Shown here in pieces: positions 1 to 10,757 of a DNA stretch of 64,000 nt (its first letter is position 1; each line of letters opens with the position of its first letter). The DNA is taken from the NCBI GenBank assembly GCA_030698375.1, contig JAUYLL010000132.1, forward strand, positions 1 through 64,000, read 5' to 3'. The notes under the pieces are model-generated. The model was given only the letters and a program-made list of their open reading frames with translations, did not search any database and was not told the origin of the DNA. The position numbers and the translations under genes are program-made. This stretch comes from Nocardioides sp. GTDB lineage: Bacteria; Actinomycetota; Actinomycetes; Propionibacteriales; Nocardioidaceae.

Positions 1-723
1 GGCGGCCGCGGCGGCGCGCTGCGCGGCCTCCTCGGAGAGGGCGGCGTACGCCGTCTCGGCGGCCTGCTGCTCGGCCTCCTTCTTCGACCGGCCGGTGCCG
101 AGCCCGTAGAGGGAGTCGCCCACCCGGACGCGGGCGGTGAAGGTCTTCTCGTGGTCGGGCCCGTCGTCCTCGATGACGTACTCGGGAACGCCCAGGCCGT
201 GCTCGGCGGCGAGCTCCTGGAGGCTGGTCTTCCAGTCCAGGCCCGCCCCCAGCGCGGCGGCCGCCTCCATGAGGGGGTCGAAGAGCCGGTGCACGAGCTC
301 GGTCGCGGCCGGGAAGCCTCCGCTGAGGTAGACCGCGCCGATGACGGCCTCGACGGTGTCGGAGAGGATCGAGGACTTGTCGCGCCCCCCGGTCGACTCC
401 TCGCCGCGGCCGAGCTTGATGTGCTCGCCCAGCCCGATGGTGCGCGCGACCTGTGCCAGCGCGCGGGCGTTGACGACCGCCGCTCGGAGCTTGGCCAGCC
501 GTCCCTCGGAGAGGTCCGGGTGGGTGCGGTAGAGCGCCTCGGTGACCACGACGCCGAGCACCGAGTCGCCGAGGAACTCCAGCCGCTCGTTGGTCGGCAG
601 CCCACCGTTCTCGTACGCGTACGAGCGGTGGGTGAGGGCGTGCTCCAGCAGCTCGGCACCCAGGACGGGCTCGCCGAGCTGCTGGCGCAGGTCGTCGTAC
701 CCGGGGTACGAGGCCTCGCTCAC
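1..723 (-). CDS. rnc: Ribonuclease III (3' end beyond window)
   Basis: Minus-strand reading gives ...[27 protein letters not shown]..., the RNase III signature; adjacent to rpmF. Confidence 0.9.
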   Translation of the reverse strand, partial: MSEASYPGYDDLRQQLGEPVLGAELLEHALTHRSYAYENGGLPTNERLEFLGDSVLGVVVTEALYRTHPDLSEGRLAKLRAAVVNARALAQVARTIGLGEHIKLGRGEESTGGRDKSSILSDTVEAVIGAVYLSGGFPAATELVHRLFDPLMEAAAALGAGLDWKTSLQELAAEHGLGVPEYVIEDDGPDHEKTFTARVRVGDSLYGLGTGRSKKEAEQQAAETAYAALSEEAAQRAAAAA

Positions 724-736
724 GGGGTGGGTCGGC

Positions 737-922
737 TCAGAGGACCTGACGACGGTCGCTCTTGGCGCCGTACTGACCGCACTCGCCGCACGCGCGGTGC
801 GGGAGGTGCTTCGCACCGCAGGCAGGGTTGGCACACGTCGCCAGGGACGGCGCGACGGCCTTCCACTGCGAACGACGGTGACGCGTGTTGCTGCGCGACA
901 TCTTCCGCTTCGGGACTGCCAC
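737..922 (-). CDS. rpmF: 50S ribosomal protein L32 (zinc-binding type)
   Basis: [54 protein letters not shown], typical L32 with Cys motifs. Confidence 0.95.
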   Translation of the reverse strand: MAVPKRKMSRSNTRHRRSQWKAVAPSLATCANPACGAKHLPHRACGECGQYGAKSDRRQVL

Positions 923-923
923 T

Positions 924-1583
924 TCACTCACTCCTCTTCGGGTCGGACCCGGATGGTCCGGCTCCGCTGTCTGCTGGGTCTGCTGCTCGGTCTTCTGCTC
1001 GCTGGTCTGCACTCCCGCGGTCCTCGACCAGCGTGGCGAGCCCGGCCCACCGGGGGTCGATCGGCTCGTCGTGCTGGTGGTCCGGGTCGTCGGCCAGGCG
1101 TGCACCACACTCGATGCACAGCCCTGGGCAGTCGTCCCGGCACAGCGGTTGGAACGGTAGTGCGAGCACCACCGCGTCGCGCAGGACCGGCTCCAGGTCG
1201 AGCAGGTCCCCCACCATCCGGGAGACCCCCTCGTCCTCGTCGTCCACGATGTCGCTGTCGTCGTAGACGTACAGCTCCTGGAGGTCGAACTCCGACTGCT
1301 CGGAGATCGGCTCCAGGCACCGCGCGCACTCCCCCGCCAGCACGGCTGACGCCGTACCGGTGACGAGCACTCCCTCCATGACCGCCTCCTGGCGGAGCGT
1401 GAGCTCCACCGACGATCCTTCGGGCACGCCGAGCACCTCGATACCGAGATCGGCTGGCGCCGGGACGGAGAAGGACACCTGGCGTTGCGACCCCGGGCGG
1501 CGGCCGAGCTCGCGGGTGTCGAGCACGAGCGGCGCTCTCGGGTCGAGGGTGCTCAGGGGTCCACTTCCGTCACGGGGCACAAC
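924..1583 (-). CDS. YceD/DUF177 family protein
   Basis: Position immediately upstream of rpmF and CARCLEPI...[10 protein letters not shown] motif typical of DUF177; start codon approximate. Confidence 0.8.
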   Translation of the reverse strand, partial: VVPRDGSGPLSTLDPRAPLVLDTRELGRRPGSQRQVSFSVPAPADLGIEVLGVPEGSSVELTLRQEAVMEGVLVTGTASAVLAGECARCLEPISEQSEFDLQELYVYDDSDIVDDEDEGVSRMVGDLLDLEPVLRDAVVLALPFQPLCRDDCPGLCIECGARLADDPDHQHDEPIDPRWAGLATLVEDRGSADQRAEDRAADPADSGAGPSGSDPKRSE

Positions 1584-1650
1584 AGATCGGAGCGAGTTTA
1601 CCGACGACGCGGCCCGGGAGCGAATCGGCGTCCCGGCGACCCGGGGCTGC

Positions 1651-2172
1651 TCAGTCCTCGAGGTGGGCGGGGAGCCGGATCGCGTCGACGTCGTCGCCAC
1701 CCAAGGACCTCAGGGCGGACCGGCCGGCGAGCCGGTCGCGGCCGCGGCGGACCGCCTCCATCGTGCGCTCCAGGGTGATCTCGAAGTTCGCGAGCATCGA
1801 GTCGACGTAGTCGTCGGTCTCCTTGCGCAGCTCGCTGGCCTCGGTCTGAGCGTCGGCGAGGAGGGCCTCTGCCTGGCGCTGGGCCACGCGGTAGACCTCC
1901 GTGTCGGAGACGAGCCGGTCGCGCTCGAAGTTGGCGTCCTTGACGATCTGGTCCGCGCGGACCTCGGCGTCGGCGATCATGGCGTCGCGCTGGGCGAGGA
2001 CGCGGTCGCTCTCCGTCGAGGCCTCCACCACCGCGCGCTCGAGGTCGTCGAGCATCCCGAGGACGTCCGTGCGGTTGACGACCGCCGACGCTGACATCGG
2101 CATCGCGCGGGCTTCCTCGACCGTGCGCCGCAGCGCGGCGAGACGATCCGTGACTGGCACCTGCACCTGCAT
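1651..2172 (-). CDS. DivIVA-like / coiled-coil cell division-associated protein
   Basis: Alpha-helical, charged protein MQVQVPVTDRLAALRRTVEEARAMPMSASAVVNRTDVLGMLDDLERAV...; conserved neighbour of coaD in actinobacteria. Confidence 0.6.
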   Translation of the reverse strand: MQVQVPVTDRLAALRRTVEEARAMPMSASAVVNRTDVLGMLDDLERAVVEASTESDRVLAQRDAMIADAEVRADQIVKDANFERDRLVSDTEVYRVAQRQAEALLADAQTEASELRKETDDYVDSMLANFEITLERTMEAVRRGRDRLAGRSALRSLGGDDVDAIRLPAHLED

Positions 2173-2288
2173 CCTCTTCTCGGCCCTCGGGGTGGGGACT
2201 CGCCCGTCAGTATGACCCGATCCGCCCACCTCCATGCGGCGCGGACTGTGTCGACCAGCACACACCTGGTACCCGAGATCGGCGGGGC

Positions 2289-2777
2289 TCAGCCCGAGGA
2301 GCGCTCGGCCAGCCGGTCGTGGAGGGCGGAGAGCACGTGCGGGGGGACCAGCGGCGCCACGTCGCCGCCGTACGCCGCGACCTCCTTCACCAGGCTCGAG
2401 GCCAGGAAGGAGTACTCGGGGCTGGTCGGGACGAAGACGGTCTCAATGCCCGAGAGGCTGGAGTTCATCTGGGCCATCTGGAGCTCGTAGTCGAAGTCGG
2501 AGACCGCGCGCAGGCCCTTCACGATCGCGATGATGTCCCGCTCGAGGCAGAAGTCAGTGAGCAGGCCCTGGAAGGCCTCCACCCGGACGTTGGGGAACTC
2601 CCCGGTGGCCTCCTCGAGCATCGCGATGCGCTCCTCGGGGGTGAACAGCCGGTTCTTCGACTGGTTCACCCCGACCGCGACGACGACCTCGTCGAAGAGC
2701 TGGGCGGCCCGGCCGACAATGTCGACGTGGCCGTTGGTGACCGGGTCGAACGACCCGGGACAGACAGCTCTGCGCAC
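2289..2777 (-). CDS. coaD: Phosphopantetheine adenylyltransferase
   Basis: MRRAVCPGSFDPVTNGHVDIVGRAAQLFDEVVVAVGVN..., canonical CoaD. Confidence 0.95.
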   Translation of the reverse strand: MRRAVCPGSFDPVTNGHVDIVGRAAQLFDEVVVAVGVNQSKNRLFTPEERIAMLEEATGEFPNVRVEAFQGLLTDFCLERDIIAIVKGLRAVSDFDYELQMAQMNSSLSGIETVFVPTSPEYSFLASSLVKEVAAYGGDVAPLVPPHVLSALHDRLAERSSG

Positions 2778-2805
2778 GAGGGGGATCCTCCAACAGGGAC
2801 GAGGC

Positions 2806-3369
2806 TCAGGAGTCCGCGCGACCGTACCAAAGGCTCGTCTCGCCGTAGTCCTTGCGCCGGTCGGGGGCGATGCCTTCCGGCAGGCGAGGCGCGGGTGAAC
2901 GGCCGGACCTCTCCACCACCACCACGGCGTCCGGTGCGAGCCACGCCCCCGTCACCAGCGCGGCGAGCACCCCGGCGAGGTCGTCCTCCGCGAGCGGGTA
3001 CGGCGGGTCGGCGAACACGAGGTCGTACGGCTCCCGGGCCGGCACACCCACCACGCGCGAGACCGAGCCCACCACCACCTCGCCGCCGGGCAGGGCGAGG
3101 CTCGCGACGTTCTGGCGCAGCACCTGCGCGGCACGCCGGTCGTGCTCGACGAAAGTGGCGACCGCGGCCCCGCGCGAGAGCGCCTCGAGACCCACCGCCC
3201 CGGTCCCGGCGTACAGGTCGAGCACCCGGAGGCCCTCCCACCCGCCGAGCGAGGCCTCGAGCGCCGAGAAGAGCGCCTCGCGCACCCGGTCGGAGGTGGG
3301 ACGGGTGGTGCTGCCGGGCGGGGTGCGCAGGCGCCGGCCGCCCGCCGTACCCCCGATGATCCGGGTCAT
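2806..3369 (-). CDS. rsmD: 16S rRNA (guanine(966)-N(2))-methyltransferase RsmD
   Basis: MTRIIGGTAGGRRLRTPPGSTTRPTSDRVREALFSALE...DLYAGTGAVGLEALSRGA...FADPPYPL. Confidence 0.93.
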   Translation of the reverse strand: MTRIIGGTAGGRRLRTPPGSTTRPTSDRVREALFSALEASLGGWEGLRVLDLYAGTGAVGLEALSRGAAVATFVEHDRRAAQVLRQNVASLALPGGEVVVGSVSRVVGVPAREPYDLVFADPPYPLAEDDLAGVLAALVTGAWLAPDAVVVVERSGRSPAPRLPEGIAPDRRKDYGETSLWYGRADS

Positions 3370-5531
3370 CCGCGCTCCAGGAAGTCGCCCTGGCCGGTGG
3401 ACTCGAGCCGCACCAGCGCGTCGGCGAGGTCCGGAGCCTCACGCAGCATCGGGTCGAGCGCCAGGTAGGAGGCAGCGGCCTCCCGGGCGGTCTCGATGAT
3501 GCGCTCGTCGCGCACCACCGACAGGTGCCGGAAACCCGAGGACCGCCCGGACTGCAGGGCGCTGAGGACGTCCCCCTCGCGGCGGGTCTCGAGGTCGATC
3601 CGGGCCACCGCGAACCCGTCGTCGGTGGCCGCCATCGCCTGCAGCCGCTCGAACGCCGGCGCCCCCTCCGGCACCCGCGTCACCAGCAGGCACAACCCGG
3701 GGTCGGCCCCGCGACCGACCCGGCCCCGGATCTGGTGCAGCTGGGAGAGCCCGAAGCGGTCGGCGTCGAGCACCACCATCACGGTCGCGTTCGGCACGTC
3801 GACGCCGACCTCCACGACGGTGGTGCAGACGAGCACGTCCACCTCACCGGCGGCGAAGGAGCGCATGACCGCGTCCTTGCGGTCGGAGGGCAGCCGGCCG
3901 TGCAGTCGGTCGAGGCGGAGGGCGGTGAGAGGGCCCGCCGCCAGCATCTCGGCGACCGGCTCGACGGCCGCACCGGCGGGGTCGTCCTCCTCGGCGTCGA
4001 CCTTCGGGCACAGGACGAACGCCTGGTGGCCCGCTGCGACCTCCTCGTGGACCCGCTCCCAGGCGCGGTCCAGCCAGGTCGGTCGGCTGTGCAACGGCAC
4101 GACCGTCGTCTGCACCCCGGCCCTCCCCCGCGGGAGCTCGGTGAGCGTCGAGGTCTCGAGGTCGCCGAAGACCGTCATCGCCACCGTCCGCGGGATCGGG
4201 GTCGCCGTCATCACCAGGACGTGCGGTGGCCGGAACGCCTTCGCCGCCAGCACCGCGCGCTGCTCGACCCCGAAACGGTGCTGCTCGTCGACGACGACCA
4301 GGCCGAGGTCGGCGAAGGTCACCTGCTCCTGGAGCAGGGCGTGGGTGCCGACCACGATCCCGGCGGCTCCGGAGGCGATGTCGAGGAGGGCCTCGCGGCG
4401 CGCGGCCGCGGGCAGCGAGCCGGTCAGCAGCGTCACCTTGGTGGCGCCCTCGGCCCCCCCGAGCATGCCGGCCTGGGCGAGCGGTCCGAGCATCGCCCGC
4501 AGGGACCGGTCGTGCTGCTGGGCGAGCACCTCGGTCGGGGCCAGCAGCGCCGCCTGGCCCCCGGCGTCGACCACGCGCAGCATGGCGCGCAGCGCCACCA
4601 CCGTCTTGCCCGACCCCACCTCGCCCTGCAGGAGGCGCTGCATCGGGTGGGTCTGCTCGAGGTCGGCGAGGACCTCCGCGGAGACCTGCTGCTGGCCGTC
4701 GGTCAGCGTGAAGGGCAAGGCGGCGTCGAAACGGTCCAGCAGCCCGTCCGCGCGGTGCGGCCGGGCGACGCTCTCGATCGCACGCACCGCCACCCGCCGG
4801 CGGGCGAGCAGGGTCTGGGCGACGAAGGCCTCCTCGATCTTCCACCGGCGCACCGCCTGCGCGACCTGGTCGCGGTCGGCCGGGCGGTGGATCCACTCCA
4901 GTGCCTGACGGCCGGTGAGGGTGCCGAGGTCGCGGCGTACGGCGGCCGGCACGACCTCCGGCCAGTCCTCGAGGAGGTCGAGGACGATGGTGACCAGGTC
5001 GCGGACCTGCCAGGTCTGCACCTTCGCCGACGCCGGGTAGACCGGGGTGAGGTCCGGCTGCAGCTCGAACTCCCGCTCGGCGTCGTCCGCCGAGCCGAAG
5101 AGCGCGCAGTCGGGGTGGGTGAGCTGGCGGCGCCCGCGGAAGGCGCCGAGCTTGCCGGAGAAGATCCCGGTGGTGCCGGGGGCGAACTTCTCCTCCCGCC
5201 AGCGGGCGACGTGGGCCTGGCGGTCGAAGAAGGTGAGGAGGAGCTCCTCGCCCTCGACCGCCAGCTGCAGCTCGACCCGGTACGCGGTGCGCCGGGTGCG
5301 CCGGTCCTGGTAGGGGTGGGACTGCGCCCGGACCACCCGCCCGACCACGCTGACGTGGGTGTCGAGCTCGGCGTCGGCGAGCGTGCTCAGCTCGCCCTTC
5401 GCGACGTACCGGCGCGGATGGTGGTGGAGCAGGTCGGCGACGGTGACGAGGCCGAGGTGCTTCTCGAGCCTCTCGGCCTTCTTGCCGGCCAGCGCACGGA
5501 GATGAGTGTCGGGGAGCACGCGCGCCACGAC
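3366..5531 (-). CDS. recG: ATP-dependent DNA helicase RecG
   Basis: GEVGSGKTVVALRAML, DEQHRFGVEQR, MTATPIPRT, QIRGRVGRG motifs; GTG start inferred. Confidence 0.93.
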   Translation of the reverse strand, partial: VVARVLPDTHLRALAGKKAERLEKHLGLVTVADLLHHHPRRYVAKGELSTLADAELDTHVSVVGRVVRAQSHPYQDRRTRRTAYRVELQLAVEGEELLLTFFDRQAHVARWREEKFAPGTTGIFSGKLGAFRGRRQLTHPDCALFGSADDAEREFELQPDLTPVYPASAKVQTWQVRDLVTIVLDLLEDWPEVVPAAVRRDLGTLTGRQALEWIHRPADRDQVAQAVRRWKIEEAFVAQTLLARRRVAVRAIESVARPHRADGLLDRFDAALPFTLTDGQQQVSAEVLADLEQTHPMQRLLQGEVGSGKTVVALRAMLRVVDAGGQAALLAPTEVLAQQHDRSLRAMLGPLAQAGMLGGAEGATKVTLLTGSLPAAARREALLDIASGAAGIVVGTHALLQEQVTFADLGLVVVDEQHRFGVEQRAVLAAKAFRPPHVLVMTATPIPRTVAMTVFGDLETSTLTELPRGRAGVQTTVVPLHSRPTWLDRAWERVHEEVAAGHQAFVLCPKVDAEEDDPAGAAVEPVAEMLAAGPLTALRLDRLHGRLPSDRKDAVMRSFAAGEVDVLVCTTVVEVGVDVPNATVMVVLDADRFGLSQLHQIRGRVGRGADPGLCLLVTRVPEGAPAFERLQAMAATDDGFAVARIDLETRREGDVLSALQSGRSSGFRHLSVVRDERIIETAREAAASYLALDPMLREAPDLADALVRLESTGQGDFLERG

Positions 5532-5532
5532 G

Positions 5533-7212
5533 TCACTCCACCGAGACCAGGAGCGGGTAGCGCTCCTGGCCACCCTCGTAGACGACGACGTCGACGGTGG
5601 GGTGGGAGGCCTCGAGGTGGGCGGCACACCGCTCCGCGAGGTCACCGGCCTCGGCGCCGGCCACGACCGTGACGAGCTCGCCACCACCGCCGAGCATCCG
5701 CTCGAGCACCGCGACCGCGACCGCGAGGAGGTCGTCACCGACGACGACGAAGTCGCCCTCGATCGCGCCGAGTACGTCGCCCGGCTCGCAGAGACCCGCG
5801 GTGGTCATGGCCTGCTTGGCCGCCACGGTCACCGCCCCCTGACGGGCGTGGCGGGCCGCCGCCGTCATGTGGAGGACGTCGGCGTCGAAGGAGCGCCCCG
5901 GCTCGTGGACGGCGAGGGCAGCCAGGCCCTGCACCTGGGCGGTGGTCGCGATGACGCTCACCCGGACGTCGGCGTCCTGCTCGGCCGTGCGGGCGGCCGC
6001 CTCGGCGACCCGTACGGAGTCCCGATCGTTGGGGAGCAGCACGACCTCCGCGGCACCGCAGTCGACCACCGCGCGGAGCAGGTCGCCCGTCGAGGGTCGT
6101 CGACCCGGTCCGCCCTGGACCACGACCGCTCCGGCCTCGGAGAAGAGCGCCTCCAGCCCCGGGCCCGCCGCGACGGTGACCACCTTGCGGCCGCGGCGGT
6201 CCGACGGCGCGGCGGCGTGGGCACGTCCGGCCTGCTCGGCGAAGTGGGTGACCCGGATGCGGCGCGGGGTCCCCGCGGCGATGCCTGCCTCCACCGCGGC
6301 ACCGACGTCGTCGACGTGGACGTGGACGTTCCACAGGCCCCCGCCCCCGACCACGACCAGGGAGTCCCCGAGCGGCGCGAGGGTGCGGCGCAGCTCGGGC
6401 ACGGTGTCGTCGGACGCGTCGAGGAGGTACATCACCTCGTACGCCGGCCCTCCCGCGGTCAGGTCGCCCGACGGGATCGGCACGGGGATGGAACGGGCGC
6501 CCAGGAGGGGTGGCGCGCCCACCGGGCGCTTGCCGGTGATCGCGGTCTCGGCCGCGTCGAGGATGACGCACAGACCGCGCCCGCCGGCGTCCACGACCCC
6601 GGCATCGCGGAGCACGGCGAGCTGCTCGGGGGTGCGCTCGAGCGCCTGCCGGGCACCGGTGGCGGCAGCCCGCACGACGTGCCCCAACCGGGTCGTCGGC
6701 ACTGCGGCCACGGCACGGGCGGCGTCGCTGGCGGCCCGCGCGACCGTGAGGATGGTGCCCTCCACCGGTTCGCCGACCGCCGCGTAGCTGGCCTCGGTCG
6801 CGGCCACCATCGCCTCGGCGAAGACCGCTGCCGAGCGGTCCTCCGGGCCCGCCTGGCCGAGGCGGGTGCACAACGCGCCGATGAGCTGGCAGAGGATCAC
6901 CCCCGAGTTGCCGCGGGCACCCAGCAGGGCGCCCCGGGCCATCGCCCCGAGGGCTCCCCGCAGGTCAGCGTCGGGCTCTCCTCCGGTCGTCTCCTGGAGC
7001 GCGTCCCGCGCGGCCTGGAAGGTGAGGTACATGTTCGTGCCGGTGTCGCCGTCGGGCACCGGGTAGACGTTGAGAGCGTCGATCTCCTCACGCGCCGCGG
7101 CCAGCCCGTCGACGGCGAGGTCGCAGAGCCGAGCCACGACCGCGAGGTCGAAGGTGGCCATCTGCTCGGCCGGGGGGCGGCGTCCAGGTGCCGGGGACTG
7201 CTCGACCACCAC
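5533..7212 (-). CDS. DAK2 domain-containing protein (FakA/YloV-like fatty acid kinase family)
   Basis: NVYPVPDGDTGTNMYLTFQAARDAL...GARGNSGVILCQLI signature upstream of recG. Confidence 0.85.
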   Translation of the reverse strand: MVVEQSPAPGRRPPAEQMATFDLAVVARLCDLAVDGLAAAREEIDALNVYPVPDGDTGTNMYLTFQAARDALQETTGGEPDADLRGALGAMARGALLGARGNSGVILCQLIGALCTRLGQAGPEDRSAAVFAEAMVAATEASYAAVGEPVEGTILTVARAASDAARAVAAVPTTRLGHVVRAAATGARQALERTPEQLAVLRDAGVVDAGGRGLCVILDAAETAITGKRPVGAPPLLGARSIPVPIPSGDLTAGGPAYEVMYLLDASDDTVPELRRTLAPLGDSLVVVGGGGLWNVHVHVDDVGAAVEAGIAAGTPRRIRVTHFAEQAGRAHAAAPSDRRGRKVVTVAAGPGLEALFSEAGAVVVQGGPGRRPSTGDLLRAVVDCGAAEVVLLPNDRDSVRVAEAAARTAEQDADVRVSVIATTAQVQGLAALAVHEPGRSFDADVLHMTAAARHARQGAVTVAAKQAMTTAGLCEPGDVLGAIEGDFVVVGDDLLAVAVAVLERMLGGGGELVTVVAGAEAGDLAERCAAHLEASHPTVDVVVYEGGQERYPLLVSVE

Positions 7213-7427
7213 GCCTCCCCTCTGCTCGGACCCTCGTGCGAGCGTTCACCCTAGGACATGGGACCGACGACGCCCGGCGCCCGCCACGGGTGCCCGCAGG
7301 AGCGGATTCGCCTCGAGGGGCGCGCTCCGATATCCTGAGCCGGTTGCCCGGCGCGCGCTGGGCCCGTGTGTCCGCCCCGCGGGTCACGCGTCCGCATACG
7401 AGTTTTCGAGATCCCCAGGAGTACACG

Positions 7428-7613
7428 GTGGCTGCCGTCTGTGACATCTGCGCCAAGAAGCCGGGCTTCGGTCACAACCGGCCGTGGTCGCGCAAGATTA
7501 CGAAGCGTCGCTTCAACCCCAACATCCAGCGCGTCCGGGCGACCGTCAACGGCACCCCCAAGCGCGTCAACGTCTGCACCGGCTGCCTCAAGGCCGGCAA
7601 GGTCTCCCGCTGA
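7428..7613 (+). CDS. rpmB: 50S ribosomal protein L28
   Basis: VAAVCDICAKKPGFGHNRPWSRKITKRRFNPNIQRVRATVNGTPKRVNVCTGCLKAGKVSR. Confidence 0.95.
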   Translation: MAAVCDICAKKPGFGHNRPWSRKITKRRFNPNIQRVRATVNGTPKRVNVCTGCLKAGKVSR

Positions 7614-7631
7614 CCTACCCCTGATCATGAC

Positions 7632-7660
7632 GAAGGGCCGCCCCTCGGGGCGGCCCTTCG
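7632..7660. terminator. Bidirectional intrinsic terminator between rpmB and thiL
   Basis: Perfect inverted repeat gaagggccgcccc-tcg-ggggcggcccttc between convergent genes. Confidence 0.75.
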
Positions 7661-7670
7661 TGCGTCCTGC

Positions 7671-8660
7671 TCAGAAGTGAGTGTGGCCGGGGACCCCGTC
7701 GTACGGCTCGCCGGCGACGGTGACGCCCTCCCCCGCGGTGACCGTGCCGATCCGCAGCCACCCGTCGGGGACGGCGTCGGCGGTCTCGAAGCAGGCGAGC
7801 AGCCCGTGGTCCTCGCCCCCGGTGAGCACGAAGGACAGCGGATCGGCGCCGAGCGCGGCACCCACCGCCTGCAACGGCTCCGGCACGGTGAACGCCCCCG
7901 GGTCCACGTCGACGGCCACACCGCTGGCCCGCGCCACGTGACCGAGGTCGGCCAGCAGCCCGTCGGAGACGTCGATCATCGCGGTCGCCCCCGCCTGCGC
8001 TGCCTCCGGCCCCGCGCCGTACGGCGGCTCCGGACGCCGGTAGGCCTCCACGACCGCGCGCGGTGAGCGGAATCCCCGGCCCAGGACCGCCAGGCCGGCC
8101 GCGGACCAGCCCTGGCGGCCGGCGAGCGCGACCACGTCACCGGGGCGAGCCCCGTCGCGCAGCACGGGGGCCTGTCGGCAGGCACCCAGGACGGTGACGG
8201 CAACGACGATCGCGTCACCGCGCGTCAGGTCGCCGCCGACCACGTCGGCGCCGACCAGGGCGGCCTCCTCGGCGATGCCGCGGGCCAGGTCGCGCACCCA
8301 GGCGACCGGCGTCTCCGGCGGCACCGCGAGACCGACCGTCAGCGAGGTCGCCGTCCCGCCCATGGCGTTGATGTCGGAGAGGTTCTGGGCCGCGGCGCGA
8401 CGGCCCACGTCGTACGCCTCGGCCCAGTCACGCCGGAAGTGGCGGTCCTCGACGAGCAGGTCGGTGGAGACCACGACGTGCCCCTGCCTCACGCGGAGCA
8501 CCGCCGCGTCGTCGCCGGGGCCGACCAGCACGTGCTCGCCGGGCTCGCGGACCCCCCGGATGGTCTCGGAGATCGCCGCGATCATGCCGAACTCTCCGAG
8601 GTCGGCCACCGTCTGCGCGCCGGCGCCGGCGGTGCGGGAGCTGCTCGTGGATGCGGCCAT
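7671..8660 (-). CDS. thiL: Thiamine-phosphate kinase
   Basis: LGEFGMIAAISETIRG...VGPGDDAAVL...VVSTDLLVEDRHFRRDW...QNLSDINAMGGTATSLTVGLAVP. Confidence 0.92.
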   Translation of the reverse strand: MAASTSSSRTAGAGAQTVADLGEFGMIAAISETIRGVREPGEHVLVGPGDDAAVLRVRQGHVVVSTDLLVEDRHFRRDWAEAYDVGRRAAAQNLSDINAMGGTATSLTVGLAVPPETPVAWVRDLARGIAEEAALVGADVVGGDLTRGDAIVVAVTVLGACRQAPVLRDGARPGDVVALAGRQGWSAAGLAVLGRGFRSPRAVVEAYRRPEPPYGAGPEAAQAGATAMIDVSDGLLADLGHVARASGVAVDVDPGAFTVPEPLQAVGAALGADPLSFVLTGGEDHGLLACFETADAVPDGWLRIGTVTAGEGVTVAGEPYDGVPGHTHF

Positions 8661-8801
8661 GGACCCATCCAACCCGATGCCGAGCACCGTCCACGACACC
8701 CCTCGCCGGGCGCGTCCGGCGAGGTCCCCGACAGTGACGATCGTGCGCGCGAAGCGGTAGGTTGTCGAGGTCCGTCACCGCTCGAGCCGCAGGAGCCCGC
8801 C

Positions 8802-9038
8802 ATGGTCGTCCAGGCCTACATCTTGATCCAGACCGACGTCGGCAAGGCCGCGGACGTGGCGAAGGCCATCGCCGAGGTCAAGGGCGTGACCATGGCCGAA
8901 GACGTCACCGGGCCCTACGACGTGATCGTGCGCGCCGAGGCCCGCAACGTCGACGAGCTCGGCAAGCTCGTGGTCGCCCGGGTGCAGGTCCTCGACGGGA
9001 TCACCCGGACCCTCACGTGCCCGGTCGTGCACATCTGA
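8802..9038 (+). CDS. Lrp/AsnC ligand-binding (RAM) domain protein
   Basis: MVVQAYILIQTDVGKAADVAKAIAEVKGVTMAEDVTGPYDVIVRAEARNVDELGKLVVARVQ; stand-alone AsnC_trans_reg domain. Confidence 0.8.
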   Translation: MVVQAYILIQTDVGKAADVAKAIAEVKGVTMAEDVTGPYDVIVRAEARNVDELGKLVVARVQVLDGITRTLTCPVVHI

Positions 9039-9538
9039 GCACCACCCCGACTCCCCGGCGCCCGGTCCTCCTGCGAGGGGCGGGCGTCGTGCTGACGGCT
9101 CTCGTCCTGGGCGGGTGCGCGAGCGGCGAGGTGACGGAACCCCTGCTGCCGTCCGCTGCCCCCGACGGCACCTCCGCACCCTGCCAGGCGCTCGTGGCGG
9201 CCCTGCCTGACCAGCTCGCCGGCCTGGACCGGACGGACTCCCCCGCCGAGGGGACCGCCCTGTGGCGCGACGCCGACGGCACGGCGGTCACCCTGCGTTG
9301 CGGCGTACCACCGCCCGAGGGGTACGACGACCTGGCGACCTGCCAGGACATCGAGGGCGTGGCGTGGTTCGCCCCCGAGGAGCAGGTGGCCGACCAGTCG
9401 CTGGACGCGGTCCTCACCACCGTCGAGCAGACGCCGCACGTCGAGCTCACGGTGCCAGCATCGCTGCGGCCGCCCGTGGCCGCCCTCGTCGACGTGGCGC
9501 CCGCTGTGCGGGACTCCCTGGGGTCACCGGGCTGCTGA
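9017..9538 (+). CDS. DUF3515 family putative lipoprotein
   Basis: Lipobox LVLGGCASG and conserved DUF3515-like tail; overlaps preceding gene. Confidence 0.65.
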   Translation: MPGRAHLSTTPTPRRPVLLRGAGVVLTALVLGGCASGEVTEPLLPSAAPDGTSAPCQALVAALPDQLAGLDRTDSPAEGTALWRDADGTAVTLRCGVPPPEGYDDLATCQDIEGVAWFAPEEQVADQSLDAVLTTVEQTPHVELTVPASLRPPVAALVDVAPAVRDSLGSPGC

Positions 9539-9560
9539 GCCCGGCACCGGGCAGCGCCGC

Positions 9561-10703
9561 TCAGCGCAGGCCGAGGGGCCGGGCGAGGGCGAGGCGCACG
9601 AGCCGGTCGACCAGAGCGGGGTAGTCCAGACCGCTGGCCGCCCACATCCGGGGGAACATCGAGGACGGCGTGAACCCGGGCATCGTGTTGATCTCGTTCA
9701 CGACCAGCTCGCCGTCGTGCAGCAGGAAGAAGTCGACCCGCGCCAGTCCCTCGCAGCCGAGCGCCTCGAAGGCCTGCACCGACACCGCCCGCACCCGGTC
9801 GCGCAGGTGGTCAGGGAGGTCGGCGGGCACGTGCAGACCGGTCGACTCCTCGGGGAGGTACTTGGCGGCGAAGTCGTAGAAGTCGTGGTCGTCACCGACG
9901 ACGATCTCGGCGACCACGCTGGCCTCCGGTCCGGCACCGTCAAGAACCTCGAGCACACCACACTCGACCTCGCGCGCCCCCTCGGCGGCCACCTCCACGA
10001 GCACCTTGGGGTCGTGCTCGCGCGCGGCCTCCACCGCCGCGTCGAGCTCCCCGATCGAGGAGACCTTGGTGATGCCGATGCTGGAGCCGCCACGGCAGGG
10101 CTTGACGAAGACCGGCAGGCCCAGCGAGGCGACCGCCTCGCGGCAGGCCGCCGCGTCCTTCTCCCATTCCCGGGACGTGATCACGGTGTAGGGCAGGACC
10201 GGGAGCCCCTGGGCCGCGAACACCAGCTTCATCGCGTGCTTGTCCATCCCGACCGCGGAGGCGAGCACACCGGCACCCACGTAGCGCACGTCGGCCATCT
10301 CGAGCATCCCCTGGATGGTGCCGTCCTCGCCCCAGGGCCCGTGCAGGACCGGGAAGACGACGTCCACCGCCCCGAGCACCTCGGGGACCTGCCCGGGCGT
10401 GAGGGAGACCAGCTCACCGCCGCCACCGGGGGGCAGCGCGAGGGGCGCGCCACCCGCCCCCACGGCCGGCAGCGTGTCGGCCGAGGTGATGCGCAACCGC
10501 TCGGGGTCGCCGCTCTCGAGGACCCAACGTCCCTGCCGGGTGATCCCGACGGGGACCACGTCGTACGCCTCGGGGTCGAGGGCCGCCATGACGCTCCCGG
10601 CGGTCGCGCACGAGATGGCGTGCTCGTTGGAGCGCCCGCCGAAGACCACCGCGACGCGGGGACGGTGCGGCGTGGACGGGCGGGCGGCAGGTGCAGTGGT
10701 CAT
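9561..10703 (-). CDS. ddl: D-alanine--D-alanine ligase
   Basis: [26 protein letters not shown]...[18 protein letters not shown]...[17 protein letters not shown]. Confidence 0.95.
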   Translation of the reverse strand: MTTAPAARPSTPHRPRVAVVFGGRSNEHAISCATAGSVMAALDPEAYDVVPVGITRQGRWVLESGDPERLRITSADTLPAVGAGGAPLALPPGGGGELVSLTPGQVPEVLGAVDVVFPVLHGPWGEDGTIQGMLEMADVRYVGAGVLASAVGMDKHAMKLVFAAQGLPVLPYTVITSREWEKDAAACREAVASLGLPVFVKPCRGGSSIGITKVSSIGELDAAVEAAREHDPKVLVEVAAEGAREVECGVLEVLDGAGPEASVVAEIVVGDDHDFYDFAAKYLPEESTGLHVPADLPDHLRDRVRAVSVQAFEALGCEGLARVDFFLLHDGELVVNEINTMPGFTPSSMFPRMWAASGLDYPALVDRLVRLALARPLGLR

Positions 10704-10757
10704 GGCCCGGAGACCCTATCGTGCAGGGGCCGTCGGAAGGGGTCCTACGGTGGGCGC

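Noticed and set aside
151-1266. 371-aa plus-strand ORF over rnc/rpmF
   Set aside because: Antisense to well-supported conserved genes; typical high-GC spurious ORF. Many similar ORFs in the track were rejected for the same reason.
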